Source of the DNA: Pseudomonadota bacterium
Lineage (GTDB): Bacteria; Pseudomonadota; Gammaproteobacteria; Burkholderiales; Burkholderiaceae_C
Assembly: GCA_023442945.1 (NCBI GenBank)
Contig: JAEZWW010000089.1
Location: 1 to 64,000, forward strand
Direction of reading: 5' to 3'
Length of the DNA: 64,000 nt
The position numbers and the translations under genes are program-made. Below are positions 42,988 through 51,092 of the stretch, piece after piece. The notes under the pieces were generated by a model, which saw only the letters and a list, made by a program, of their open reading frames with translations, searched no databases and was not told the DNA's origin. The first letter of the stretch is position 1; every line of letters starts with the position of its first letter.

Positions 42988-44313
42988 ATGAAACCCATCC
43001 AAGTTGGCCTGCTGGGCATCGGTACCGTCGGCAGCGGCACGTACAACGTGCTGACGCGCAACCAGGAAGAGATCCAGCGCCGCGCCGGTCGCGGCATTGA
43101 GATCACCATGGTGGCCGACCTCGACACCGACCGCGCCCGCGCGCTGGTGGGCCCGCAGGTCAAGGTGGTGGGCGACGCGCGCGAGGTCATCGCCAACCCC
43201 GACATCGACATCGTGATTGAGCTGATCGGCGGCTACGGCGTGGCCAAAACGCTGGTCATGGAAGCCATTGCCGCCGGCAAACACGTGGTCACCGCCAACA
43301 AGGCGCTGCTGGCCGTGCACGGCACCGAGATCTTTGAGGCCGCCGACAAAAAGGGCGTGATCGTCGCGTTTGAAGCCGCGGTGGCCGGCGGCATCCCGAT
43401 CATCAAGGCGCTGCGCGAAGGCCTGACCGCCAACCGCATCCAATGGATCGCCGGCATCATCAACGGCACGACGAACTTCATCCTGAGCGAGATGCGCGAC
43501 AAGGGCCTGGACTTCGACGTCGTGCTGAAAGAAGCACAGCGCTTGGGCTATGCCGAAGCCGACCCCACGTTTGACATCGAAGGCGTGGACGCGGCGCACA
43601 AGGCGACCATCATGAGCGCCATCGCCTTCGGCATCCCGGTGCAGTTCGACAAGGCCTATGTCGAAGGCATCACGCAGCTGGCGGCCACCGACATCCGTTA
43701 CGCCGAACAGCTGGGTTACCGCATCAAGCTGCTGGGCATCACCAAGCGCCGCGAGGGCGAGGGCGTGGAGCTGCGTGTGCACCCCACGCTGGTGCCCGCC
43801 AAGCGTCTGCTGGCCAACGTCGAAGGCGCGATGAACGCCGTGGTCGTCAACGGCGACGCCGTCGGCACCACGCTGTACTACGGCAAGGGCGCGGGCAGCG
43901 AGCCCACGGCCAGCGCCGTCATTGCCGACCTGGTCGACGTCACCCGCCTGGCCACCAGCGACCCGCAACACCGCGTGCCGCACCTGGCCTTCCAGCACAG
44001 CCAGATGCGCGACGTCAGCGTGCTGCCGATCGACCATGTGGTCACCAGCTACTACCTGCGCCTGCGCGTGGCCGACCAGGCCGGCGTGCTGGCGCGCGTG
44101 GCCACCATCCTGGCCGACGCCGGCATCAGCGTGGACGCGCTGCTGCAGCGCGAGGCCGACGAAGTGGGCGGCGAAGGCAGCACCCAGACCGACCTGATCA
44201 TCCTGACGCACCAGGCGCGCGAAGGCGCGATGAACGCGGCGCTGGAACAGCTGCAGGCTCTGCCCAGCGTGCTGGAGCCGATCGTGCGCATCCGCAAGGA
44301 AGAGCTGGCCTGA
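42988..44313 (+). CDS. hom: Homoserine dehydrogenase
   Basis: 441 aa. The NAD(P)-binding GLLGIGTVGSGTYNVL is at residues 7-22, the catalytic block is AGIINGTTNFILSEM...GYAEADPTFDIEG, and a C-terminal ACT domain (YLRLRVADQAGVLARVATILADAGIS) provides threonine feedback control. It reduces aspartate semialdehyde to homoserine. The start at 42988 removes a repeat-derived N-terminal extension. It forms a row with tag and thrC. Confidence 0.97.
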   Translation: MKPIQVGLLGIGTVGSGTYNVLTRNQEEIQRRAGRGIEITMVADLDTDRARALVGPQVKVVGDAREVIANPDIDIVIELIGGYGVAKTLVMEAIAAGKHVVTANKALLAVHGTEIFEAADKKGVIVAFEAAVAGGIPIIKALREGLTANRIQWIAGIINGTTNFILSEMRDKGLDFDVVLKEAQRLGYAEADPTFDIEGVDAAHKATIMSAIAFGIPVQFDKAYVEGITQLAATDIRYAEQLGYRIKLLGITKRREGEGVELRVHPTLVPAKRLLANVEGAMNAVVVNGDAVGTTLYYGKGAGSEPTASAVIADLVDVTRLATSDPQHRVPHLAFQHSQMRDVSVLPIDHVVTSYYLRLRVADQAGVLARVATILADAGISVDALLQREADEVGGEGSTQTDLIILTHQAREGAMNAALEQLQALPSVLEPIVRIRKEELA

Positions 44314-44344
44314 CGCGCGTGCGTCGGCCGGTGCGCTTGCCGCC

Positions 44345-44899
44345 ATGAGCTATTGCGCGTTCGTGAATGGGCTGCCGCCGGACACCGACGACCCCAACAA
44401 GGCCTACCACGACCACGCCTACGGCTTTCCGATCGCGGACGACAACGTGCTGTTCGGCCGCTTGCTGCTGGAGATCAATCAGGCGGGCCTGAGCTGGACC
44501 CTGATGCTGAAGAAGCAGGCGTCGTTTGAGGCCGCCTACGATGGCTTCGACATCGACCGCGTGGCGGCCTACACCGACGCCGACCGCCAACGCCTGCTGC
44601 AGGACGCGGGCATCGTGCGCAACCGCCTGAAGGTCAACGCCGCGATCCACAACGCGCAGCAGATCCAGGCGCTGCAGGCCAGCCATGGCAGCTTCAAGCG
44701 CTGGCTGGACGCGCACCACCCGCTGTCGAAAGAAGAGTGGGTCAAGCTCTTCAAACGCCATTTCAAGTTTGTCGGCGGCGAGATCGTGAACGAGTTTTTG
44801 ATGAGCACCGGCTACCTGCCCGGCGCCCACCACCCCGATTGCCCGGTGTTTGCCCAGGCGCGCGCGGCGCGTCCGCCCTGGGCCAACACCCCCAAGTGA
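44345..44899 (+). CDS. tag: DNA-3-methyladenine glycosylase I
   Basis: 184 aa. Tag features are the N-terminal zinc ligand region SYCAFVNG, the pocket-forming LLLEINQAGLSWTLMLKKQASF and the C-terminal GYLPGAHHPDCPV with the remaining zinc ligands. It removes alkylated adenine from DNA. The place between hom and thrC (31 bp and 7 bp gaps) is unusual for a repair gene; they probably share a transcript. Confidence 0.93.
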   Translation: MSYCAFVNGLPPDTDDPNKAYHDHAYGFPIADDNVLFGRLLLEINQAGLSWTLMLKKQASFEAAYDGFDIDRVAAYTDADRQRLLQDAGIVRNRLKVNAAIHNAQQIQALQASHGSFKRWLDAHHPLSKEEWVKLFKRHFKFVGGEIVNEFLMSTGYLPGAHHPDCPVFAQARAARPPWANTPK

Positions 44900-44906
44900 G
44901 TGTGAG

Positions 44907-46418
44907 ATGAACTACCTGTCCACCCGTGGCGACGCCACGCCGCGCCGCTTTTGCGACATCCTGCTGGAAGGCCTGGCGCCCGATGGCGGCCTGTACCTGC
45001 CCGAGCACTACCCCTTTGTCGACAGCACCATGCTGGCGCACTGGCGCAACTTGTACGCGCAGCACGGCTACGCCACGCTGGCGTTTGAAATCCTCAGCCT
45101 CTACATCGACGACATTCCTGCCGCCGACCTGAAGGCGATCTGCGAGAAGACCTACACACCGGAAGTCTTCGGCACGCTCGAAATCGTGCCGCTGAAATCG
45201 CTGCAGCCCAACTTCTACCTGGAAGGTCTGTCCAACGGCCCCACGCTGGCCTTCAAGGACATGGCCATGCAGCTGCTGGGCAACCTGTTTGAATACGAGC
45301 TGCGCCGCCGCGGCGAACAGCTCAACATTCTGGGCGCCACCAGCGGCGACACCGGCAGCGCGGCCGAATACGCCATGCGCGGCAAGCAGGGTATCCGCGT
45401 TTTCATGCTCAGCCCGCACGGCCGCATGAGCGCCTTCCAGCAGGCGCAGATGTTCAGCCTGCAAGACCCGAACATCCACAACATCGCCATCGAAGGCGTG
45501 TTTGACGATTGCCAGGACATCGTCAAGGCCGTCAGCAACGACCTCGCCTTCAAGCGCCAGTACAAGATCGGCACCGTCAACTCGATCAACTGGGCGCGCC
45601 TGCTGGCGCAGGTCGTCTATTACTTTGCCGGCTACTTACAGGCTACGCAGCACTTGGCCCCCACGCTCGCCACTGGCGTGTCTTCGCTGCCCCCCGAGGG
45701 GGCTGGTTCGCCTTGGGGCGGCCCGGCGGCGAACCGCAACGAGCCGCAGGTCAGTTTCACCGTGCCCAGCGGCAACTTCGGCAACATCTGCGCCGGTCAT
45801 GTGGCCCGCATGATGGGCTTGCCGATCCGCCAGCTGGTGCTGGCCACGAACGAGAACGACGTGCTGGACGAGTTCTTCCGCACCGGCGTCTACCGCGTGC
45901 GCGGCAGTGCCGACACGCACGAGACCAGCAGCCCGTCGATGGACATCAGCAAGGCCAGCAACTTCGAGCGCTTCGTGTTCGACCTGCTGGGCCGCGACGG
46001 TGCGCGCACCAAGGTATTGTTTGAAGACGGTGTCGGTAAGCAAGGCCAGTTCGACCTCAGCCAAGACCCGGCCTTCGCCCAGGCGCGCGAGCGCTTCGGC
46101 TTCGTCAGTGGCAAGAGCACGCACGCCGACCGCCTGGCGACCATCCGCGACGTGTACAAAAATTTCGACGTGATGATCGACACCCACACCGCCGACGGCG
46201 TGAAGGTCGCGCGTGAACACACCCAGCCGGGCGAGCCGATGATCGTGCTGGAGACGGCGCTGCCCATCAAGTTCGCGGCGACCATCGTCGAAGCGCTGGG
46301 GCGCGAGCCCGACCGCCCGCCCAAGTTCGCCGGCATCGAAGCGCTGCCGCGGCGCGTGCAGGTGCTGCCAGCCGATGTCGCTGCCGTCAAACAGCTGGTG
46401 ATGGCCGCTTGTGAATGA
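44907..46418 (+). CDS. thrC: Threonine synthase with repeat-derived insertion
   Basis: 503 aa, against about 470 usual for this type. The PLP lysine is in LAFKDMAMQLLGN, and GATSGDTGSAAEYAMRG binds phosphate. It makes threonine from phosphohomoserine. Between FAGYLQATQ and EPQVSFTVPSGNFGN some 30 extra residues (LAPTLATGVSSLPPEGAGSP and following, about residues 252-282) are encoded by 45655-45747, whose DNA has the C/G-tract look of intergenic repeats. The frame is kept, so the enzyme could still work if the loop is surface-exposed. Confidence 0.94.
   Translation: MNYLSTRGDATPRRFCDILLEGLAPDGGLYLPEHYPFVDSTMLAHWRNLYAQHGYATLAFEILSLYIDDIPAADLKAICEKTYTPEVFGTLEIVPLKSLQPNFYLEGLSNGPTLAFKDMAMQLLGNLFEYELRRRGEQLNILGATSGDTGSAAEYAMRGKQGIRVFMLSPHGRMSAFQQAQMFSLQDPNIHNIAIEGVFDDCQDIVKAVSNDLAFKRQYKIGTVNSINWARLLAQVVYYFAGYLQATQHLAPTLATGVSSLPPEGAGSPWGGPAANRNEPQVSFTVPSGNFGNICAGHVARMMGLPIRQLVLATNENDVLDEFFRTGVYRVRGSADTHETSSPSMDISKASNFERFVFDLLGRDGARTKVLFEDGVGKQGQFDLSQDPAFAQARERFGFVSGKSTHADRLATIRDVYKNFDVMIDTHTADGVKVAREHTQPGEPMIVLETALPIKFAATIVEALGREPDRPPKFAGIEALPRRVQVLPADVAAVKQLVMAACE
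45655..45747 (+). repeat. C/G-tract repeat (family C) inside thrC
   Basis: Contains CTGCCCCCCGAGGGGGC, a stem-loop with a 6-bp C/G stem, followed by CCTTGGGGCGGCCCGGCGGC. It lies in frame in thrC and has no counterpart in the ordinary family length. Confidence 0.65.
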
Positions 46419-46472
46419 AATTGGGCTGTAGCCCTACAGGAATCTGCGCGGTCAGCTATTGAATCGATAGTA
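46414..46472 (-). repeat. Dispersed repeat family A, copy 11
   Basis: AAATTGGGCTGTAGCCCTAC, AGGAATCTGCGCGGTCAGCT and ATTGAATCGATAG. It overlaps the stop codon of thrC and runs up to the mobB ribosome site. Confidence 0.75.
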
Positions 46473-46487
46473 TTTTGAGGTGACGCA

Positions 46488-47033
46488 TTGAAGGTGATTG
46501 GCTTTGCCGGGTACTCCGGCTCGGGCAAGACCACGCTGGTGGAGCGCCTGATCCCTGAATTGAAGTTGCGCGGCCTGCGCGTGTCGGTGGTCAAGCATGC
46601 ACACCACAAGTTCGACATTGACCACGAGGGCAAGGACACCTGGCGTCACCGCGAGGCCGGGGCTTTTGAAGTCGTGGTTGCCTCCGACCGGCGTCTGGCG
46701 CTGATGCGCGAGTTTGAAAGCACCGCGCAGCTGAGCGTGCACCACCTGATCGCCGAGCTGTACGACGGCGTGGATTGGGTGCTGGTCGAAGGCTTCAAGT
46801 CGAGCGACCTGCTCAAGATCGAAGTCTGGCGCGGCGCGCACGGCAAGGAGGCGCGCTACCCTGAAGACGTGTTCATCGCCGCCATCGCCACCGACACGCC
46901 CGATGCCCTGCCCGAAGCCACGCTGCGCCCGGTGCTGGACCTGAACGACCCGCACGCCGTGGCCGACTGGATGGTCGCCAACGGCGACCGCTTCAACTAC
47001 GACCCCGAGCTCTACTTGCGCAACCATGTCTGA
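46488..47033 (+). CDS. mobB: Molybdopterin-guanine dinucleotide biosynthesis protein B
   Basis: 181 aa P-loop protein. Walker A GYSGSGKTTLVERLI is at residues 7-21, followed by KHAHHKFDIDHEGKDTWRHREAG. MobB binds GTP and assists attachment of GMP to molybdopterin. The start is a TTG at 46488, supported by GAGGTGA 7 nt upstream. It overlaps moeA by 8 nt. Confidence 0.95.
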   Translation: MKVIGFAGYSGSGKTTLVERLIPELKLRGLRVSVVKHAHHKFDIDHEGKDTWRHREAGAFEVVVASDRRLALMREFESTAQLSVHHLIAELYDGVDWVLVEGFKSSDLLKIEVWRGAHGKEARYPEDVFIAAIATDTPDALPEATLRPVLDLNDPHAVADWMVANGDRFNYDPELYLRNHV

Positions 47034-48291
47034 CGCCCGCAGCCCTGCCGCCCGCCCGCCCTTGATGTCGCTGGACGACGCTATGCAGCGCCTGATGGCG
47101 CATGCCGCGCCGCTGGGCCGCACGGAGTCCGTCAGCACCTTCGACGCCGACGGCCGCGTTCTGGCGCAGGACGTGGTGTCCGAATTGCAGGTGCCGCCCA
47201 ACGACAACTCGTCCATGGACGGCTACGCCGTGCGAGCCGCCGACATCACGGCAGCGGGCGTGGAACTGCCCGTGTCGCAACGCATCGCCGCCGGCCATGC
47301 GGGCGGCCCGCTGGCGCCCGGCAGCGCGGCGCGCATCTTCACCGGCGCCCCGATGCCCGATGGTGCGGACGCGGTGGTGATGCAGGAAGACACGACCGCG
47401 CTGGACGACGGTGCGCGTGTGCGCGTCAACGCCGTGCCGGCGCCCGGCCAGTGGGTGCGTGCATCGGGTGAAGACGTACGACGCGGTGCCACCGTGCTGC
47501 AAAAAGGGGAGCGGCTTGCGCCGGCGGGCGTAGGGCTGGCGGCCGGAATTGGCTTGGCCGAGCTCACGGTGGCGGCACGCCCGCGTGTGGCCTTGTTCTC
47601 CACCGGCGACGAACTGGTCATGCCCGGCCAGGTGCCGCCTTCGGCGATGAAGCCCGGCACCATCTACAACAGCAACCGCTTCTTTCTGCGCGCGCTGCTG
47701 CTGCGCCTGGGCTGCGAGGTGAGCGACTTGGGCATCGTGCCCGACAAGCGCGACGCCACGCTGGCGGCGCTGCAGTCGGCGGCCACGGGCCACGATCTGA
47801 TCCTGACCAGCGGCGGCGTGTCGGTGGGCGAGGAAGACCACATCAAGCCCGCCGTCGAACAGCTCGGCCAACTCGACCTGTGGCAGATCGCCATGAAGCC
47901 GGGTAAGCCGTTTGCGTACGGTTCGATTCCGTCGCCGCAAGGCGCAGGCGTCTGCCACTTCATGGGCTTGCCGGGCAACCCGGTGTCCAGCTTCGTCACC
48001 TTTCTGCTCTTGGTGCGGCCCTTCCTGCTGCGCCTGCAGGGCGCGACCGACACCGGGACGCCCGCGCTGGCCATGCGCGCCGACTTCGCCACCACGCGTC
48101 CCGATAAGCGGCGCGAATTCCTGCGCGCGCGCCGCAATGCGGACGGCGGGCTGGATCTGTTCCCCAATCAGAGCTCCGGTGTGCTGACGTCGGCGCACTG
48201 GGCCGACGGCCTGATCGACCTGCCGGCTGGCCAGACCATTGCGCGTGGCGACATGGTGCGCTTCATCCCGCTGCGAGAATGGCTGGCATGA
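47026..48291 (+). CDS. moeA: Molybdopterin molybdenumtransferase
   Basis: 421 aa. MoeA domains in order: PPNDNSSMDGYAVRAADI near the N-terminus, IFTGAPMPDGADAVVMQED, VALFSTGDELVMPG, LTSGGVSVGEEDHIKPAVEQLG and FMGLPGNPVSSFVTF. It inserts molybdenum into molybdopterin-AMP. Its stop overlaps the moaD start in an ATGA arrangement, so the two are coupled. Confidence 0.97.
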   Translation: MSDARSPAARPPLMSLDDAMQRLMAHAAPLGRTESVSTFDADGRVLAQDVVSELQVPPNDNSSMDGYAVRAADITAAGVELPVSQRIAAGHAGGPLAPGSAARIFTGAPMPDGADAVVMQEDTTALDDGARVRVNAVPAPGQWVRASGEDVRRGATVLQKGERLAPAGVGLAAGIGLAELTVAARPRVALFSTGDELVMPGQVPPSAMKPGTIYNSNRFFLRALLLRLGCEVSDLGIVPDKRDATLAALQSAATGHDLILTSGGVSVGEEDHIKPAVEQLGQLDLWQIAMKPGKPFAYGSIPSPQGAGVCHFMGLPGNPVSSFVTFLLLVRPFLLRLQGATDTGTPALAMRADFATTRPDKRREFLRARRNADGGLDLFPNQSSGVLTSAHWADGLIDLPAGQTIARGDMVRFIPLREWLA

Positions 48292-48539
48292 AAGTTACGG
48301 TGCGCTATTTCGCCTCGATCCGCGAAGCCCTCGGCACAGGATCGGACAGTTTCGACACCTCCGCCGCCACATTGGCAGGCCTGCGCGACGAGCTCATCAG
48401 CCGCGGCGGCCCTTATGCCGAGGTGCTGGCCCGCGGCAAGGCGGTTCGCCTGGCGCTGAACCAGACCATGGCCGACGAAAGCGCGGCATTGGTCGACGGG
48501 GCCGAAGTGGCCTTCTTCCCGCCGGTCACAGGCGGCTAG
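48288..48539 (+). CDS. moaD: Molybdopterin synthase sulfur carrier subunit
   Basis: 83 aa ubiquitin-like protein ending in PPVTGG; the C-terminal double glycine is the site of thiocarboxylation. The start at 48288 overlaps the moeA stop. Its partner moaE is 2.5 kb away, on the other side of an opposing gene block. Confidence 0.95.
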   Translation: MKVTVRYFASIREALGTGSDSFDTSAATLAGLRDELISRGGPYAEVLARGKAVRLALNQTMADESAALVDGAEVAFFPPVTGG

Positions 48540-48561
48540 GCGCCGTCACGGGCGCCGCGCC

Positions 48562-49359
48562 TCAGCGCAACCACTTATCGTCGATCGCCTTGAGCGTGCC
48601 GCGCTGGCCCAGCAGGTCCCAGGTGAAATTCATCACCCGCAGGTAGTCCGCGTCGTCGGTCGGCAGCAGGAAACCCAGCCAGTTGGTGGGCGTCAGCGGC
48701 GCGTCCAGAAAGGCGGCGGCCAGGCGCGGGTCGGCCTTGGCGTAATGCAGGGCTTCGTAGGTCTCGGTGATCATCGCGTCGCCTTTGCCGTCGGCGATCA
48801 GGGCAGGGATCTCAGCGTTCTTGTCGTGCGTGCTGACCTGGGCGCTTTTCAGGTTCTGCAGCACGAAGGCCTCGTTGGTGCCGCCCGGGTTCTTGATGAC
48901 GCGCACGCTCGCCTGGTTCAAATCCTGCACGCTGCGAAACTTGGCTTTGTCGGCCGAACGCACCAAGGCCACTTTGCCAAACGGCGCATAGCCGGGCAGC
49001 ATGGCCGCCGCGCGCATGCGCGCCGCGTTGCGCGTGATGCCACCCACGGCGATATCGAACTTGTTGGCTTTCAGGTCGGCCAGCAGGTTGGGCCACGTGG
49101 TCGGGATGTATTCGATTTTCACGCCCAGCTCTTTGGCCATGGCGTCGACCACGTCGATGTCGTGACCGGCGTAGCCCGCGCCGTCCTTGATAGCAAAGGG
49201 CCGGTAGTCGCCGGGTGTGCCGACGCGCAGGACCTTGTTGTCCAACACCTTGTCCAGGCGATCGCCTGCCCAGGCGGCGCCGGTCGCGACGAAGGCGGTA
49301 GTCAGGGCAGCGCAGCGGCCCACCAAGGCCAAAGTGCGCAGCGCAAAGAAAGATGCCAT
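48562..49359 (-). CDS. Periplasmic substrate-binding protein, PheC-like
   Basis: 265 aa with a signal peptide ending near AAWAG. The fold is an extracellular solute-binding protein family 3 type (LRVGTPGDYRPFAIKDGAG...GHDIDVVDAMAKELGVKIEYIPTTWPNLLADL). The NPGGTNE motif and the TETYEALHYAK segment resemble cyclohexadienyl dehydratase PheC, a periplasmic enzyme of phenylalanine synthesis that evolved from amino-acid binding proteins. No ABC permease or ATPase genes are nearby, which favours an enzyme or orphan receptor. It lies 32 bp behind the DapA-like gene. Confidence 0.75.
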   Translation of the reverse strand: MASFFALRTLALVGRCAALTTAFVATGAAWAGDRLDKVLDNKVLRVGTPGDYRPFAIKDGAGYAGHDIDVVDAMAKELGVKIEYIPTTWPNLLADLKANKFDIAVGGITRNAARMRAAAMLPGYAPFGKVALVRSADKAKFRSVQDLNQASVRVIKNPGGTNEAFVLQNLKSAQVSTHDKNAEIPALIADGKGDAMITETYEALHYAKADPRLAAAFLDAPLTPTNWLGFLLPTDDADYLRVMNFTWDLLGQRGTLKAIDDKWLR

Positions 49360-49391
49360 GGCTTGTCTCCTGAAGAAATGGGCACGCGAGC

Positions 49392-50336
49392 TTAGCGCGT
49401 CGCCGCGGATTCACCCAGCGTTTGGTGGATGGCGATCAACCGGTCGCGCAGCGCGGCGCTGACCGGGTGCATGGGCGATCGAAGCGTCTCGCCCATCTCA
49501 CCCCGATGCGCCAACAAGGCCTTGAGTGGCGCCGGGTTGGGTTCGGCGAACGCGGCCTCCAGGTAAGGCAGCAGGGGCAGCCACAGCGCCTGCGCAGCCA
49601 CAAGGTCGCCGCGCTGCAACAAGTCCACGATGTCAGCCAGGCGGCGTGTGTGCAAGTGGGCCGTGGCGGAGATGGCGCCCGCACCGCCTTGCGCCACCGT
49701 GGCGAACAGGTTCAGGTCTTCACCGGCCAGCACCTGCAAGCGGCCGTCCGCGATCAGCGCCAGGGTCTTGCCGGTGTCGCCGCCGCAGTCCTTGACGGCG
49801 GCGATGTTGGGGTGGGCCGCCAGCGTCAGCAGGGTGTCGCGCGTGAGCATGGTCCCAGTGCGGTAGGGGATGTCGTACAGGACGAGCGGGGCAGGGCTGG
49901 CGTCGGCCAGCGCGGTGAACCAATCGATCGCCCCCGCTTGCGATGGGCGGATGTAGTGCGGCGCCGGCAGCAACACGCCCGCCAGGGAAAGGCCGCTCAG
50001 TGTGCGCAGCCAGGCGCGAACGTCGCCCAGGTGGTGCCCACCGGCACCGGCGATCACGGGCAGGCCGCCGGCGTGCTGGGCGGCGTCCAACACAGTGTCC
50101 AGCGCCGCCCATTGTTCGGCGGCGTCCAGCGCCGCGGCTTCACCGGTTGAGCCGCAGGCCACGAGGCCGCGTACGCCCTCGGCGGCCAAGCGCGACACCA
50201 GGCGGTGGAGTGCGGCATGGTCGATGTCGCCGTTCGGTTTGAACGGGGTGACCAGAGCGACCCACAGGCCAGAAAACTGGCTACGCACCGGCACGGTGGG
50301 CTGGGTCGAAGCCATCGACGGGGAATCAGTAGACAT
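49392..50336 (-). CDS. 4-hydroxy-tetrahydrodipicolinate synthase family aldolase
   Basis: 314 aa TIM-barrel protein of the DapA family. Visible features are GLVACGSTGEAAALDAAEQ (phosphate-like loop), the catalytic Tyr in PLVLYDIPYRTGTML and the Schiff-base Lys in IAAVKDCGGDTGKTL. It resembles lysine-pathway DapA in length and layout, but the family also holds other pyruvate aldolases, and the CGSTGEA loop differs slightly from the usual GTTGE. It is preceded by a structured leader region. Confidence 0.85.
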   Translation of the reverse strand: MSTDSPSMASTQPTVPVRSQFSGLWVALVTPFKPNGDIDHAALHRLVSRLAAEGVRGLVACGSTGEAAALDAAEQWAALDTVLDAAQHAGGLPVIAGAGGHHLGDVRAWLRTLSGLSLAGVLLPAPHYIRPSQAGAIDWFTALADASPAPLVLYDIPYRTGTMLTRDTLLTLAAHPNIAAVKDCGGDTGKTLALIADGRLQVLAGEDLNLFATVAQGGAGAISATAHLHTRRLADIVDLLQRGDLVAAQALWLPLLPYLEAAFAEPNPAPLKALLAHRGEMGETLRSPMHPVSAALRDRLIAIHQTLGESAATR

Positions 50337-50465
50337 GCGGACATCCTTTCAAGACGCCCTCGCAAGGGCGGGTAACGACCGATGGGTGAAGCCATCGTCG
50401 TCAGGATGTGCAACGGATGCCGGGAAGCGAAAAAGAGGGGGGAAGAGAGGCCTGGCGCTGCCGTC

Positions 50466-50506
50466 GCTCATCTGACGACGGAGGCCGCGGCTCCGGTCAG
50501 ATGAGC
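50466..50506 (-). promoter_or_regulatory. Long stem-loop in the DapA-like gene leader
   Basis: 11-bp perfect arms (GCTCATCTGAC and GTCAGATGAGC) with a further 5-bp stem inside and no T run. The arm overlaps the stop codon of the 32-codon frame, a layout that fits attenuation or a 3' RNA structure. Confidence 0.55.
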
Positions 50507-50595
50507 TGCGGTTTCTTGGCCTGTTTGGCGCCGGCACGTGCCACGACCGACGTGCAGGTGGCACGTTGGCAGGCAGGCGGCAGGGCGACAAACAT
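50497..50595 (-). CDS. Possible 32-aa leader peptide upstream of the DapA-like gene
   Basis: The frame begins MFVALPPACQRATCTSVVAR and ends KPQLI, with two Cys. Nothing resembles a known protein. Its ATG lies 6 nt after a TAGAAT hexamer, so it might be read leaderless. It is listed because it coincides with the hairpins; it may equally be chance. Confidence 0.3.
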   Translation of the reverse strand: MFVALPPACQRATCTSVVARAGAKQAKKPQLI

Positions 50596-50720
50596 TCGGC
50601 CATTCTAGGGGTCGCCGGGGGCGGGCAGAAGCGCCGCGTGCCGCGGCGTCGTGCCCCCGCCACAAGCGGCGAGTCACGCCATCGGACGCGGCGGCCGGCG
50701 ACGGCGACGGCGACGGGTGC

Positions 50721-51050
50721 CTACGACCCGGCCGGCGCCTCGGGCAACAGCGGAGTGGGCCAGTTCAGCAATTCGGCCAGGCGCGTCACCACCCAGCGCG
50801 CCTCAGGCAGCGTGAAGCCGGATTCGGGCTTCGTCAAGGCGGCCAGCATGCGGTCCAGAATTTCTTCTTCCGACGGCACGGCCGCACCGTGGTGCAGGCT
50901 TTGCGCCTGTTCGACCAGGTGGTTCGCCAGGTCTTCGCACAGCTCATAGCGGTCCGCGACCTCGGCCGCGGGCACCGTCAGGCGGCCGCGCGCGTCGCTG
51001 ACCAGCGCGATGAAGGAGGGCGGGACGTGGATCTGGCTGTCGGGGTGCAT
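50721..51050 (-). CDS. Small conserved protein, function unknown
   Basis: 109 aa. It contains IHVPPSFIALVSDARGRLTV, VADRYELCEDLANHLVEQAQ, SEEEILDRMLAALTKP and ARWVVTRLAELLNWP. Similar short proteins in Burkholderiales are sometimes annotated as ATPase with chaperone activity, but no ATP-binding motif is present here. All-alpha and acidic. It is divergent from moaE across 42 bp and heads the opposing block inserted between moaD and moaE. Confidence 0.75.
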   Translation of the reverse strand: MHPDSQIHVPPSFIALVSDARGRLTVPAAEVADRYELCEDLANHLVEQAQSLHHGAAVPSEEEILDRMLAALTKPESGFTLPEARWVVTRLAELLNWPTPLLPEAPAGS

Positions 51051-51092
51051 GGTGGTGCTCTGCCTGGGCGGTGAATGCCCGAGAATACCCGC

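Larger units (their letters stand above)
50337..50720. other. 384-bp region with hairpins, leader of the DapA-like gene
   Basis: On the minus strand it contains a possible 32-codon open frame (50595-50497) and two strong inverted repeats: 50536-50566 (ACGTGCCAC / GTGGCACGT) and 50466-50506 (GCTCATCTGAC / GTCAGATGAGC with an inner CGGAG / CTCCG stem). A TAGAAT hexamer lies just upstream of the small frame. No longer gene is credible. Confidence 0.6.

Noticed and set aside
50337..50720. Lysine riboswitch upstream of the DapA-like gene
   Set aside because: The conserved lysine aptamer segments were not found; the region only shows generic hairpins.
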